From Microbulbifer mangrovi (GTDB lineage Bacteria; Pseudomonadota; Gammaproteobacteria; Pseudomonadales; Cellvibrionaceae), in NCBI RefSeq assembly GCF_002009015.1, contig NZ_LZDE01000347.1, forward strand, positions 89,025-153,024: a stretch of DNA of 64,000 nt. The letters run 5' to 3'. Under the pieces are notes generated by a model. The model did not search any database, had not been told where the DNA came from, and saw only the letters and a program-made list of their open reading frames with translations. How positions within the stretch are numbered: the first letter of the stretch is position 1; each line of letters begins with the position of its first letter. The position numbers and the translations under genes are program-made. Shown here one piece after another: positions 53,697 through 63,702 of the stretch.

Positions 53697-54851
53697 ATGT
53701 TGCAACCCCTGAAAGGTGTCACCGTTCTTGAGTTCAGCCAGTACCTGGCAGGCCCCTACGCGGGCCTGCGTCTGGCGGACCTCGGCGCTCGGGTGATCAA
53801 GATTGAGCGCCCCGGCAGCGGTGACGCCTGTCGGCAGCTGGCCACCAAAGACATTATGGTCGATGGTGACAGTCTGCTATTTCACACCATTAACCGTAAT
53901 AAAGAGTCCTTCTGCGCGGACCTGAAAAACCCGGACGATCTCGCCACGGTGAAGAAGCTCATCGCCTCTGCCGACGTGATGACCCACAACTTCCGCCCCG
54001 GCGTGATGGAAAAAATCGGCCTGGATTACGCGCAAGTCCAAGCCATCAATCCGCAAATGATTTATGGCGAAGTCAGCGGTTATGGAAACAGCGGCCCTTG
54101 GGTACACAAACCGGGGCAGGACTTGCTGGCACAGGCAGTGTCCGGCCTGGGCTGGCTGACCGGCAATCAGGACCAGGATCCCATTCCGCTGGGGCTGGCG
54201 ATTGCCGATATGCTCTGCGGCACTCACCTTGCACAGGGCATTCTTGCGGCATTGGTACGGCGCCAGAAACAGGCTTGCGGTGCCAAAGTACAGGTTAGCC
54301 TGCTGGAATCAATGATCGACTTTCAGTTCGAAGGTCTCACGACCTATTTGAACAACGGCCGCCAGATGCCAACCCGCAGTGAGCTAGCAAACGCCCACGC
54401 GTTCCTCGGTGCACCTTACGGTATCTACAAAACCCAGGACGACTGGATCGCCATCTCCATGGGATCCCTTTCCCAGCTGGCACTCGCACTGGAATGCCCG
54501 GCGCTGGATGTTCCGAATAGCCAAGCGTTCAAGCAGCGCGACTCGCTAAAAGAAGCATTGGCCATGCAGTTGCAAACCAATACCACCGACTACTGGCTCG
54601 CACGCATGCAGGCACATGATCTGTGGGCGTCTGAGTTGCTCGATTACGACCAACTCCTCACCCACCCTGCGTTCAAGGCGGTTTCCATGTCACTGCAGGT
54701 CACCCGCAAAGCCGATGGCGGAAATGGTGCCCCAGTGCAGGTAACCACCACCCGCTGTCCGATACGTATCAATGGCGAAGCGTCGACGAGTAGTAAGGCC
54801 GCTCCGTCCCTCGGCGCCGATACCGCCAGCATTCTGGAGGCACTGCAATGA
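53697..54851 (+). CDS. Class III (CaiB/BaiF) CoA-transferase, subunit 1
   Basis: The protein has 384 residues. [34 protein letters not shown] is the family opening, [14 protein letters not shown] follows, and the catalytic Asp is in [11 protein letters not shown]. It transfers CoA between acyl-CoA and a free acid, in the cytosol. Its start is 3 bases after the solute-binding gene, and its stop overlaps the next gene. It is a paralogue of the following protein and may form a heteromer with it, as SmtA/SmtB do (inference). The substrate is unknown. Confidence 0.9.
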   Translation: MLQPLKGVTVLEFSQYLAGPYAGLRLADLGARVIKIERPGSGDACRQLATKDIMVDGDSLLFHTINRNKESFCADLKNPDDLATVKKLIASADVMTHNFRPGVMEKIGLDYAQVQAINPQMIYGEVSGYGNSGPWVHKPGQDLLAQAVSGLGWLTGNQDQDPIPLGLAIADMLCGTHLAQGILAALVRRQKQACGAKVQVSLLESMIDFQFEGLTTYLNNGRQMPTRSELANAHAFLGAPYGIYKTQDDWIAISMGSLSQLALALECPALDVPNSQAFKQRDSLKEALAMQLQTNTTDYWLARMQAHDLWASELLDYDQLLTHPAFKAVSMSLQVTRKADGGNGAPVQVTTTRCPIRINGEASTSSKAAPSLGADTASILEALQ

Positions 54852-56008
54852 AACCGCTGGATGGTTTACTGGTTCTGGATTTCTCCCAGTTTCTCTCGGG
54901 TCCTTCTGCCGCATTGCGCCTGGCGGATCTCGGTGCCCGCGTAATTAAAATCGAGCGTCCCGATGGTGGCGATGACTGTCGTAACCTCTATTTGTCCGAC
55001 TGTGTACTGGAAGATGAATCGACGCTGTTCCACGCCATCAATCGCGATAAGGAAGGGTTCACTGCGGACCTGAAAAACCCAGCCCACCGCACCGAAATCG
55101 AAGCACTGATTCGCCGAGCCGATATTCTGATCGCCAATTTCCGTCCCGGCGTGATGGCACGGCTGGGGCTCGACTACCCGGCGGTCAAAGCGCTCAACCC
55201 TCAGCTGATCTATGGCGAAATCACCGGCTATGGCAATGAGGGCCCGTGGAAGAATCGCCCGGGTCAGGATTTGCTGTTACAAGCGCTATCAGGACTCACC
55301 TGGCTTTCCGGCAGCAGTAAAGACGGTCCCGTCGCCATGGGGGTCCCTGTGGCCGATATCTTTACTGGGGCACAACTGGTACAGGGCATTCTCGCCGCCG
55401 TGTACGGCCGAGGAGTCACTGGAGAAGGCGCCCACGTGGAAATCAGCATGCTCGAGGCAATGCTCGATTTCCAGTTCGAACCCCTGACAATACTGTTGCA
55501 CGAGCCCTCGCAGAAAATCGAACGTGCGAGTGTGAATGGCGCCCATACACTGGTCGCAGGTGCCTACGGATTTTATCGCACGGCCGATGGTTACATCGCA
55601 CTCTCGATGGGACGCGTGGCCGACCTCGCACAGTTGCTGGATTGCCCCGCGCTTTTGCCGTACAGCGACCCGGCCTGCGCCTTTAGCGAAAGGGATGCCA
55701 TCAAACAAATCCTTGCCGACCATATGCCCACACAGACCACCGCACACTGGCTCAGCCTGCTGGAACCTGCGGATATCTGGTGCGCCGAAGTACTCGACTG
55801 GGACCAGCTGATGAATCATGACGGTTTCAACAGTCTGGATATTCTGCAACAGATTCCACTGGAGGGTGGCGGCAAACTGACCACCAGCCGCTGCCCCATC
55901 CGTATTGACGAGTCAATTTTGTGGGGTAACAAGCCGGCACCAAAGTTGGGCCAGCACCGGAATGCAATCCTGCAAGAAATAAAAAATAACGGAGGCGGTA
56001 ATGAGTGA
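54848..56008 (+). CDS. Class III (CaiB/BaiF) CoA-transferase, subunit 2
   Basis: The protein has 386 residues and starts at ATGA overlapping the previous stop. It is similar to the first transferase over its full length: [52 protein letters not shown] and catalytic Asp in [11 protein letters not shown]. Both copies keep the Asp, so neither looks like a dead subunit. Both share an unusual late [20 protein letters not shown] segment. The C-terminus overlaps the crotonase start. Confidence 0.9.
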   Translation: MKPLDGLLVLDFSQFLSGPSAALRLADLGARVIKIERPDGGDDCRNLYLSDCVLEDESTLFHAINRDKEGFTADLKNPAHRTEIEALIRRADILIANFRPGVMARLGLDYPAVKALNPQLIYGEITGYGNEGPWKNRPGQDLLLQALSGLTWLSGSSKDGPVAMGVPVADIFTGAQLVQGILAAVYGRGVTGEGAHVEISMLEAMLDFQFEPLTILLHEPSQKIERASVNGAHTLVAGAYGFYRTADGYIALSMGRVADLAQLLDCPALLPYSDPACAFSERDAIKQILADHMPTQTTAHWLSLLEPADIWCAEVLDWDQLMNHDGFNSLDILQQIPLEGGGKLTTSRCPIRIDESILWGNKPAPKLGQHRNAILQEIKNNGGGNE

Positions 56009-56795
56009 AGAGCATCAGTCCGGCAATGTCATTCTCAATATTGAGGAAGACGGTATCGCACGTATCAGCCTGAATCTTGCACCCGCAAACGCATACCACG
56101 AATCCTTTTTGAGCGACATCGGCGAAGCAATAAAAGCGGCGGAACAGAACTCATCCATTCGCGTGGTCATCATTGATAGCCGCCTGGCCCGGTTCTTTTG
56201 TGCCGGTGCCGATATCAAGGTTTTTGCGAACAATTCGGTGGAGCAGAATCTCGCGCTTGTGCAACAGGCTCGCGCCAATGCCAACGCCATTGAAAACGCC
56301 AGCGCAATTTATATCGCACAGGTTTCCGGCCACTGCCTTGGCGGTGGCCTGGAAATTGCCATGGCATGCGATTTCATCTTTGCTGCCGATGGCGATTACC
56401 GGTTTGGTTTGCCAGAAATCAAGTTAGGACTGATTCCCGGCAATGGCGGGACTCAACGCCTCGTGCGCCGAATAGGCCGACGCGCAGCTATGGAGATCCT
56501 GCTGACCGGCGATACCTTCGGTGTGCACCACGCGCAGGAACTGGGGTTTCTGGATGCTCTCTATACAGATGACGCACTCGCAGAGGGCACTCTCAATTTT
56601 GCGAGAGAGCTGGCCAGCGGTCCCGGCTTTGCGATTGCCGCCACAAAACGTGCGGTGCGCGAGGGCAGTTCAATGCCGCTGGATAATGCCCTGCGCCTGG
56701 AGGCCGAGCTCGCCGATTCCCTGTACCGCACAAAAGATGCAGAAGAGGGTCTGAACGCGTTCCTTGAGAAACGCGCACCAAAGTTCAACCAGTAA
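56001..56795 (+). CDS. Enoyl-CoA hydratase/isomerase family protein
   Basis: The protein has 264 residues. The oxyanion-hole segments are [12 protein letters not shown] and [18 protein letters not shown] Glu in [22 protein letters not shown] lies at the position of one catalytic Glu of crotonases. It likely hydrates, dehydrates or isomerises the CoA ester made by the transferases, much as CaiD follows CaiB in carnitine metabolism (analogy only). The start overlaps the end of the transferase gene by 8 bases. Confidence 0.9.
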   Translation: MSEEHQSGNVILNIEEDGIARISLNLAPANAYHESFLSDIGEAIKAAEQNSSIRVVIIDSRLARFFCAGADIKVFANNSVEQNLALVQQARANANAIENASAIYIAQVSGHCLGGGLEIAMACDFIFAADGDYRFGLPEIKLGLIPGNGGTQRLVRRIGRRAAMEILLTGDTFGVHHAQELGFLDALYTDDALAEGTLNFARELASGPGFAIAATKRAVREGSSMPLDNALRLEAELADSLYRTKDAEEGLNAFLEKRAPKFNQ

Positions 56796-56826
56796 TACAC
56801 AAGAAAAGAGCCTTAGGGAGAAGATG

Positions 56827-58272
56827 ATGAGTGAGACCCAACAACATTATCAGTGCTACATTGACGGCGAATGGACCGATAGCGCCCAGAAACTTGCTGT
56901 AGAAAATCCGGCGACTGGTGAAGTGTTTGCCAGCGTTCCAGACTGCACCCTGGACCAGGCCGATGCGGCGCTGGCATCCTCACAGCAAGCCCTGCAAAGC
57001 TGGAAACTGCTGCCGGCGATCGAGCGCGGTCGCCACCTTCTCCGATTGGTAGAAGCACTCAAACCAAAACGCGACCACTTCGCCCGCCTGCTGGTACTGG
57101 AACAGGGTAAAACCCTGAATGAAGCCTACGGTGAGTTCGATGACACACTGAACTACCTGACCTATTCCGCCGAAGCCGCACGGCGGCTCGAGGGCAACAT
57201 CTTTCCGTCTGACAGCCCGAATGAACAGCTGTGGATCGAGAAAGTGCCCTTCGGTGTGACCATCGGCCTGTGCGCATTCAACTACCCGCTAGCCCTTATC
57301 GGCCGCAAGGTAGGGCCCGCACTGGTGACCGGCAATACCATGATTATCAAGCCGCACGAAGCCACCCCGGTTACCGCGATGGAGTTTGCCAAAGTGGTCG
57401 AAGAGGCCGGTATTCCCAAGGGTGTTATCAACGTCATTAGCGGGTCCGGTATTGCGGTGGGCGAACACCTGGTGAAAAGCCCCATTACCCAACTGGTGAG
57501 CCTCACCGGTAGCATCCGCGCCGGTCAGGCCATCTGTCGCTCGGTCGCGGAAAACGTTACCGCGGTTTCTCTGGAACTGGGTGGCAAAGCATCGTTCATC
57601 GTACTGGACGACGCCGATCTCGATAAGGCCGTTGATGCGGTGGTCATCTCTCGCTATGCGAACTGCGGACAAGTCTGTATCTGTGCCGAGCTCGTCCTGG
57701 TACATGAAAATCTGGCTGCAGAATTTACCCGCAAAGTAGTGGAAAAAGTCAAACAGCTGACCGTCGGCAATCCTATGGAGAATCCCAATATGGGGCCTTC
57801 GGTGACCGCCCAGGGGCTGGACCGGGTGGACTCCATCGTGCAGGAAACCATTAGTGCCGGTGCTAAGCTGGAGTGTGGCGGAGGCCGCCCGGAAGGCGAA
57901 GCATTCACTAAAGGGAACTGGTATCAGCCTACTGTGCTGTCTGGCGTGACAGCCGATATGGCTGCGGCACGCGAAGAAATCTTCGGGCCGGTACTGCCAA
58001 TCGTCACCATTTCTTCCTACGAGGAAGCTGTGGAAATCACCAACCGCCGCAATGACGGCCTGAGCTGCTACCTGTGGACCAATAACTATCGCACCATTAT
58101 GGATGCCATTGCACGTTTGGAAGTCGGCACCGTGTTTGTGAACAAACAGATTGTGGGTTACATCCAGGGTTACCATTCGGGCCACAAGCGCAGCGGCATC
58201 GGTGGCGAAGATGGCATCTACGGTATCGAAGGTTATCTGCAAAAACGTGCCGTGTACCTGAACTGCAATTAA
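56827..58272 (+). CDS. AldA-like aldehyde dehydrogenase
   Basis: The start is at 56827 after TAGGGAGAAGATG; the ATG at 56824 is also possible. The protein has 481 residues. E250 in SLELGGKAS and C284 in GQVCIC are the catalytic pair. The ending [26 protein letters not shown] resembles that of the ALDH at 39697, so the two are paralogues. In this operon it would make the acid that the CoA-transferases activate, or oxidise an aldehyde released by the crotonase step. It could instead be a second anhydro-L-galactose dehydrogenase. A terminator follows. Confidence 0.85.
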   Translation: MSETQQHYQCYIDGEWTDSAQKLAVENPATGEVFASVPDCTLDQADAALASSQQALQSWKLLPAIERGRHLLRLVEALKPKRDHFARLLVLEQGKTLNEAYGEFDDTLNYLTYSAEAARRLEGNIFPSDSPNEQLWIEKVPFGVTIGLCAFNYPLALIGRKVGPALVTGNTMIIKPHEATPVTAMEFAKVVEEAGIPKGVINVISGSGIAVGEHLVKSPITQLVSLTGSIRAGQAICRSVAENVTAVSLELGGKASFIVLDDADLDKAVDAVVISRYANCGQVCICAELVLVHENLAAEFTRKVVEKVKQLTVGNPMENPNMGPSVTAQGLDRVDSIVQETISAGAKLECGGGRPEGEAFTKGNWYQPTVLSGVTADMAAAREEIFGPVLPIVTISSYEEAVEITNRRNDGLSCYLWTNNYRTIMDAIARLEVGTVFVNKQIVGYIQGYHSGHKRSGIGGEDGIYGIEGYLQKRAVYLNCN

Positions 58273-58280
58273 GCAACATA

Positions 58281-58309
58281 AAAAACGGAGGCATTGGCCT
58301 CCGTTTTTT
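58281..58309 (+). terminator. Terminator between ALDH and cupin genes
   Basis: ACGGAGGC and GCCTCCGT form a perfect stem with a 4-base loop, then six T. It separates the cupin gene from the operon, so the cupin depends on read-through or on a weak promoter not seen. Confidence 0.85.
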
Positions 58310-58339
58310 CTTCTAACAACAATAACGAGAGGAAATACT

Positions 58340-58714
58340 ATGTCCAAGCATCTCATCATATTCGAGCATGAAGGCGCCAGCACCATCGAAACCGTTGAAG
58401 CACCAGATTTCACTAGCCATGAAAACATGCCTGGCTGGAAAGCACGCTCCGTGGATGACGCGGGCATTTTCATGTTCCAGTTTTCCATTGAGCCTGGCGC
58501 GGTTGAATATCCAATTCACACCTCTGACGAGGCCTGGCTGGCTTATGTGGCCAGCGGCTACGGCACACTTTTTGCGGGCGACACTGAGGAAAATCGTACC
58601 GAAGGCGCGGACTACCAGGCAGGCGACTTCATTACGTTCAAGCCTAATACACCGCACGGCTGGCTGAATGGCGACAGCCCAAGCGTCATTGTCCTTACCA
58701 AGCGGTCTGGCTAA
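58340..58714 (+). CDS. Small cupin-domain protein
   Basis: The protein has 124 residues and no signal, with AGAGGAAATACT before the start. It is a single beta-barrel: PIHTSDEAWLAYVASGYGTLFAGD and YQAGDFITFKPNTPHGW give the two cupin motifs, with His and Asp/Glu candidates for a metal and a conserved Pro-His near the end. The function is unknown; small cupins may be isomerases, lyases or binding proteins. The position suggests it belongs with the CoA-transferase set. Confidence 0.82.
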   Translation: MSKHLIIFEHEGASTIETVEAPDFTSHENMPGWKARSVDDAGIFMFQFSIEPGAVEYPIHTSDEAWLAYVASGYGTLFAGDTEENRTEGADYQAGDFITFKPNTPHGWLNGDSPSVIVLTKRSG

Positions 58715-58745
58715 CACGTATATTTCAGTGTTGTCTCCCGCCGCA

Positions 58746-59720
58746 CTACTTATTTAGATTCATCCGCAGCAGCGTTTTATGTGCGGTGATATAGACCACC
58801 GATTCATCTCCGTTGAACGCAAGATTAGCGGCCACACTGGGCGTATAAATTTTTGCCAGTATCTTCCCGGAGAGGTCGAACAACCAGATACCTCCCGGGC
58901 CCGTGGCAAAGATGATTCCCGAACTGTGCACCTTGAGGCCGTCGGGTAGCCCGTGTGCCGACGGATCAACAGGTTCGGATTTATGAAGCATGCGGCGTGT
59001 GCCAACCTCGCCATCCTTATCCAGCTCATAGACATACCAGGCCGGCGTATCAGGGTCGGATGCTGCGACGTAGAGCTTTCTCTGATCTGCTGACAGTGCT
59101 ATGCCATTGGGGTATCGAATTTCTCGATCTACAAGCTTCAGGTATCCATCTGGATAGAGCGCGTAGACTCCCTGGAACTCCAGATCTTTCTCCGGATCTT
59201 CCATTTGCTTTGGGAGGCCGTAGGGCGGGTCAGTAAAAAAGAGAATACCGCTGTTATGCAGCACACCGTCATTCGGACTATTCAAGCGCCCTTGCTCGTA
59301 CTTGCTGGCAAGTACCTTGAACTGTCGCTGCGGCCGAGCGAGGGTCGCATCCATTCGTGCCACCTGTCGCGAGCGGGATTGCATCAATAGCAGTTGCTTT
59401 CCCTGCGACAGGACCAGACCGTTGGAGAAGCCGCTGTCCTCGAGATAGACGGAAACCCCCTCCCCCGGCACATAACGCAGAACACGGTGGGTGGGAATAT
59501 CCGAAAACAGCAAGCTTCCCGTATCAAATCCCCCTACTGCCGGGTTGGCTTCCACCCACACCGGCCCTTCTGTCCATTCGAACCCCTCCGCGAGTAATTC
59601 GACTTCGGCATTCGGGGCGAGCACATCCAGTGCCCGCGTGTCGAAAATTTCCACTTGAGGAGCATTTGCCGAAAAGGCATTCATCGATATTCCCAGCAGA
59701 GTGAAAATTACCCCCTGCAT
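58746..59720 (-). CDS. Secreted SMP-30/gluconolactonase-family lactonase
   Basis: The protein has 324 residues with a short Sec signal ending NAFSANA. The propeller marks are EGFEWTEGPVWVE (metal Glu), LNSPNDGVLHNSGILFFTDPPYGLP, RYPNGIALSADQRKLYVAASDP and DPSAHGLPDGLKVHSSG. It is predicted to be periplasmic. Its start is 13 bases after the GH50 stop, so it is third in the operon of MFS transporter, GH50 and lactonase. It would open a galactono- or anhydrogalactono-lactone outside the inner membrane, which implies that oxidation also occurs there (inference). Confidence 0.85.
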   Translation of the reverse strand: MQGVIFTLLGISMNAFSANAPQVEIFDTRALDVLAPNAEVELLAEGFEWTEGPVWVEANPAVGGFDTGSLLFSDIPTHRVLRYVPGEGVSVYLEDSGFSNGLVLSQGKQLLLMQSRSRQVARMDATLARPQRQFKVLASKYEQGRLNSPNDGVLHNSGILFFTDPPYGLPKQMEDPEKDLEFQGVYALYPDGYLKLVDREIRYPNGIALSADQRKLYVAASDPDTPAWYVYELDKDGEVGTRRMLHKSEPVDPSAHGLPDGLKVHSSGIIFATGPGGIWLFDLSGKILAKIYTPSVAANLAFNGDESVVYITAHKTLLRMNLNK

Positions 59721-59733
59721 AGAATAACCTCAA

Positions 59734-62049
59734 TTACTGAGCATCCGCCGAGGCCTCCAGCATCTCGCCAAAACGGCGCTGGTAGAGATTGCTATTTACT
59801 TCAACAGCGGCATCTACCAGAGGCTGGTACGGGATATCCGTCACTCTGACAAAACCAATATTGTAGTTCTCCCCATCGTAAGCGCGTCCGGTTAGAGGCG
59901 AATCAATATATTGGAACCAGTGCGCACCCACGAGGTAGGGGTTGTCGATAACACTGTTCATGTATTCCGCATATTTTTTGCCGCGATCCGCTTGGGAGCT
60001 GGCAAGAATCAAGCCGGGATTCACTAACCCGGAGTCCAGCGCGCCGTTGTGGAACTCTCCGATGATACTGGGGCGATCGAGCTCCGCGAGGAACTGCCAG
60101 GACTTTTCGCTGACGCCTTCCTTGTAGTAGTTGTAACTCACTACATCCGCATACTTTGCGGCAGCGCGGCGGACCTCCGGTGTCGTCCCCCAGCTCGCGA
60201 AACGCGCCCCCATGTAGAGATGATGGGGCATATAGTTTTTAACCGCATCGCGCACGACCTGGAAGTAGCGGTCGGCATAGTGCTCGAGCATTGCAGAGAA
60301 ATCGGTCACCATCGGATCGCTGAACTCTGTCAGATCCACACCTTCTGCGAGCGCATCCCACGAGGCGATTTCAGTTCCCCAATTGCGGTTGAGTGCAGCG
60401 ATTTCGCCATATTTATCCCGCATCAATTCCACAAACTGGGCTTTGCTGGGGCTTTCATCCGCAGAACGGGTCAATGTATTGATCACAACCCCATATTGGG
60501 ACGCAATGGAACCTTCCTGCCCCCAGCTCTTTTCGTTGTCGACAAATACACCGGCACACCACGGGTTACCCTGTACCTGATCGGCGATCTGCTGTGCGGT
60601 AATATCCGCCCGCTTTACAAACTCCGGGTCAAACGGATCGGGCAGTGGACTCCAGTAGTCATTCCCACTACTGACGGTTTTAAAGTCACCAATGATCCAG
60701 CCATTGGCGAAATACGGAATGCGATCCATGTGGTAGTAACCGGGATCAACCCAGTTACCAAAGGAGGTAAAGCCCCAGGAGAGCATGCGGTCGACCGTCG
60801 TCTCGCGCCATGCGGCCATCAATTCCGCGTTGTCATCAAGGCCGTACTTACGCTGTAGGTTGGCGCGATAGAAACTGAATGTTTCTCCACGCTCGACAGC
60901 CCCGGTATGGACTTCACGGCGATAGCCGAAGTTGTCTCCCTGCGGTCCGTCATAGGAGGGCAGCCAGTTAAACATCTCCGCACGTAAGGGAGAACTCACA
61001 TACCGCGTGGCAACGGCAGGCAGTGGCACCCGGTTCAAACCGGCGGAATCCTCCGGGGTCAGATCATTCTCATCGCGCTGCGGAACCGCACTCGGGTCAA
61101 CATCGTAACCGGTAATGGTGGAAGTATTGGCCAATCGGACATTGGCAATACCGGAGGAAAAGAACAGATACCCTTCCGGATCCACCAGGGCCCATTTCCC
61201 ATCGACTTTTTCTGTACGGAAGTATCCAGTCCCCTCCAGTTGAGGACCATCCGCCCAACCGCCAAATTGCGACCGTCCGGGCAATGGAGTATCCCGTAGC
61301 TGAGACTGCTCTGCGGATGCAATCTCACGCAATTGCTCTACACTATCGACTTTATTGACAAAGTCTCGCTTGGCATTCTGGCCAAACTTATCCACAAGGC
61401 CGCTCAGGTAGTTCTCGTCCAGAGATTTCGGCTGAATCAGGCGAACGTTATCGATCACCAGCGTCTTGTCCTCCAAAACGCCAGCAACGGAAAACTTCAC
61501 GCTTTCCACCGCACTGAGATCCAGCTGTTTATCACCCCAGCGCCAGATGATGTCCTGATACTCCGTATTCCAACTGGGAGGATTTCCCCGCATTCCGGTC
61601 TCTACCGTCAGGTCCGGGCCCTTGAGCTCCATGAAATAGGTACCGGCAGAGTTTTCGGCAATCTGGATGTTCCGATTGTGTGTCTTGCCAGACGTGTCCG
61701 TGGCAGTGACATACAGATGGACGGATGATGGTTTCGGGTTTGCAATGTCCAGCGCAAATGCAAAGTTTCCTAGCTCACTCCAGTTCCAGGGAGTCTCCGG
61801 GGCAATCGTAAATCCGGCATCTTTGTGTGCCTTTGAATTCAGGATGAACTTTAGCGCTGATCCGTCGCCCGAGTTCACCAATTCAGCCTTGGCATTCTCA
61901 AGCTGAAATGCTGCAGGTATCTGGCCGCTTTCAAAGTTCCACAGAAGGGTTTCGCTTTCTTTCTGTGCATCGCCCTGGTTTCGACAAGCACCCAGCAATA
62001 CCGTAACTGATGCCAGAGATAAGGACGCTAGCGTATTTTTATTTATCAT
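59734..62049 (-). CDS. GH50 exo-beta-agarase, lipoprotein (copy 2)
   Basis: The protein has 771 residues with signal ending VLLGAC (lipobox). A binding-type sandwich (about 35-225) precedes the GH50 barrel: RSQFGGWADGPQLEGTGYFRT and YLFFSSGI, acid/base E506 in VFVDNEKSWG, nucleophile E665 in IIGEFHNG. The 159-residue spacing equals that of copy 1, and the two are clear paralogues. It releases neoagarobiose from agaro-oligosaccharides at the cell surface or in the periplasm. It is second in its operon. Confidence 0.9.
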   Translation of the reverse strand: MINKNTLASLSLASVTVLLGACRNQGDAQKESETLLWNFESGQIPAAFQLENAKAELVNSGDGSALKFILNSKAHKDAGFTIAPETPWNWSELGNFAFALDIANPKPSSVHLYVTATDTSGKTHNRNIQIAENSAGTYFMELKGPDLTVETGMRGNPPSWNTEYQDIIWRWGDKQLDLSAVESVKFSVAGVLEDKTLVIDNVRLIQPKSLDENYLSGLVDKFGQNAKRDFVNKVDSVEQLREIASAEQSQLRDTPLPGRSQFGGWADGPQLEGTGYFRTEKVDGKWALVDPEGYLFFSSGIANVRLANTSTITGYDVDPSAVPQRDENDLTPEDSAGLNRVPLPAVATRYVSSPLRAEMFNWLPSYDGPQGDNFGYRREVHTGAVERGETFSFYRANLQRKYGLDDNAELMAAWRETTVDRMLSWGFTSFGNWVDPGYYHMDRIPYFANGWIIGDFKTVSSGNDYWSPLPDPFDPEFVKRADITAQQIADQVQGNPWCAGVFVDNEKSWGQEGSIASQYGVVINTLTRSADESPSKAQFVELMRDKYGEIAALNRNWGTEIASWDALAEGVDLTEFSDPMVTDFSAMLEHYADRYFQVVRDAVKNYMPHHLYMGARFASWGTTPEVRRAAAKYADVVSYNYYKEGVSEKSWQFLAELDRPSIIGEFHNGALDSGLVNPGLILASSQADRGKKYAEYMNSVIDNPYLVGAHWFQYIDSPLTGRAYDGENYNIGFVRVTDIPYQPLVDAAVEVNSNLYQRRFGEMLEASADAQ

Positions 62050-62078
62050 TATTCAAATACTCCGTGAATGTTCAGTAA

Positions 62079-63368
62079 TCAGTAATCCATGACTGGCTTT
62101 TTGGTATTGGTTACATCTTTGATCGGTAATTCAATCTGTTCAATCTTGCCAACAAGAAACAGATACGAACTCATGCCGATCAATGCGATTACGCCGATCA
62201 AAAACAGCGCGGGCCGAAAGTCTCCCTCCTGCACCAGAAAACCTATCGCTACCGGTATTACAACCGCAGAAAGACCGCCTATGAAGTTAAAGCAACCTCC
62301 GACAAGACCGACCATGCGCTTGGGGGCAAGCAGGGATACGAACACCCAGCTAATCGATGCCAAACCGTTGCCAAAAAATGATAGTGAAAGGAAAAAGGTT
62401 ACCCAGGCGGGGTGGTCAACAAAGTTGGCGCCTATTACAGAGCCGGACAACAATAGTCCGGCTATAACGGGTACCTTTCTGGCAACCTCATTGGATAAGC
62501 CGCGTCTCACCATCCAGTCGGACAGGAAGCCTGAAAGTAATACACCGCAAAATGCCGCCAGAAAAGGTATCGAGGCAATGAAGCCGGTTTTTAGCTCGCC
62601 CAGTCCGCGATACTCGGCCAAATAGGTTGGAAACCAGGTAAGAAAGAAGATTAGTGTGCTACCGAGGCAAAATTGGCCGATATAGATGCCCCACAGTTTA
62701 CGACTGCAAAAGGCCAAGCGAATATTTTGCCAGGTCACCGAGGCCGCAGAACCGCCGTTAGCCGAGGATTCACTATCCTCAATTGGAGCAGCCGCCCTCA
62801 ACTCGCTCGGAGGCTCACGATACAGGCAATACCAGATGGCCGCCCAAACAATACCAATTACCCCGGAAACCACAAACAAACCGCGCCAGCCAAACCACTC
62901 CTGAATAACCGCAAGGACTGGCATTAGAAAAGCCAGCCCAATAAATTGTCCGGACGTATAAACAGCAATGGCCCCCGCCCGATCCTGCGCATTAAACCAT
63001 TGGGTAACAATCTTGTTGTTCGCAGGATAGGACGGCGCTTCAAACAGGCCTATGGCCATGCGGCAACCGACCAACGCCGCTAGGGAGCTGACTAGCCCCT
63101 GCAGGATTGTCGCCAGCGACCAGGCGACAAGGATGAATGGATAGAGAATCCGCACCTTCACCACATCCACAACCATTCCACCTGGAATCTGCATGATGGA
63201 ATAGGTCCAGGCGAACGCAGAAAAGATAATTCCCATCTGTACCGGGGTAAGGCTCAAGTCCTGTGAAATTGCATTGGCCGCGACCGAAATATTGGTGCGG
63301 TCCATATAATTGATCACCACGCTAATAAAGATCAGCGCCAATACACTGAAACGCCCGTTGGTCGGCAT
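62079..63368 (-). CDS. MFS transporter, anion:cation symporter type (hexuronate/galactonate-like)
   Basis: The protein has 429 residues and about 12 membrane segments. INYMDRTNISVAANAI, the conserved ACS opening, then SIMQIPGGMVVDVVK and GLFEAPSYPANNKIVTQWF separate it from the sugar porters in this window and match the ExuT/DgoT group for sugar acids. Uptake of aldonate fits the exported lactonase two genes downstream. It is the first gene of an operon with GH50 and the lactonase, 66 bases from a TTGTTAACAA operator. Confidence 0.9.
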   Translation of the reverse strand: MPTNGRFSVLALIFISVVINYMDRTNISVAANAISQDLSLTPVQMGIIFSAFAWTYSIMQIPGGMVVDVVKVRILYPFILVAWSLATILQGLVSSLAALVGCRMAIGLFEAPSYPANNKIVTQWFNAQDRAGAIAVYTSGQFIGLAFLMPVLAVIQEWFGWRGLFVVSGVIGIVWAAIWYCLYREPPSELRAAAPIEDSESSANGGSAASVTWQNIRLAFCSRKLWGIYIGQFCLGSTLIFFLTWFPTYLAEYRGLGELKTGFIASIPFLAAFCGVLLSGFLSDWMVRRGLSNEVARKVPVIAGLLLSGSVIGANFVDHPAWVTFFLSLSFFGNGLASISWVFVSLLAPKRMVGLVGGCFNFIGGLSAVVIPVAIGFLVQEGDFRPALFLIGVIALIGMSSYLFLVGKIEQIELPIKDVTNTKKPVMDY

Positions 63369-63434
63369 AGGATTATTCTCTCGCGTGCCCCAAATTCACA
63401 TCTCGATGCCAAGATCGCGCTAAACAAGACCGAC

Positions 63435-63446
63435 ATTGTTAACAAT
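63435..63446. promoter_or_regulatory. Operator ATTGTTAACAAT before the MFS-GH50-lactonase operon
   Basis: This is a perfect 12-bp palindrome identical to the one at 44195. It lies 66 bases before the MFS start on the minus strand. Core promoter boxes are not clear. It and the site at 63622 are the only recognisable signals in the 334-base gap between 63368 and 63703. Confidence 0.65.
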
Positions 63447-63616
63447 CAACAATGGATCTGCAACCACTATTCGATTCCGAAGTAACCAGCCTCAAACACA
63501 TACCGTGAAGCCTGAACTCAGGTCTACAGCCAGTGGGAATTGGCGCCACAACTGAGAAGCAAGCATGGCATCAGGGGCATGTTCATCACAAAAACGTATC
63601 TTTACCCGCTCTTCGG

Positions 63617-63645
63617 TTGCCATTGTTAACAATTAACATTAGGCT
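63617..63645 (+). promoter_or_regulatory. Promoter-like region and operator ATTGTTAACAAT before the GH16 beta-agarase
   Basis: TTGCCA (63617-63622), 17 bases, TAGGCT (63640-63645), with the palindrome at 63622-63633 in the spacer. The -10 is weak. It faces the beta-agarase gene that starts at 63703. Confidence 0.55.
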
Positions 63646-63702
63646 CAGACAGCCAAATAAAAATAATACCCTCCGCAAGCCGGAGGCAATGGAGCTTAGT
63701 GA

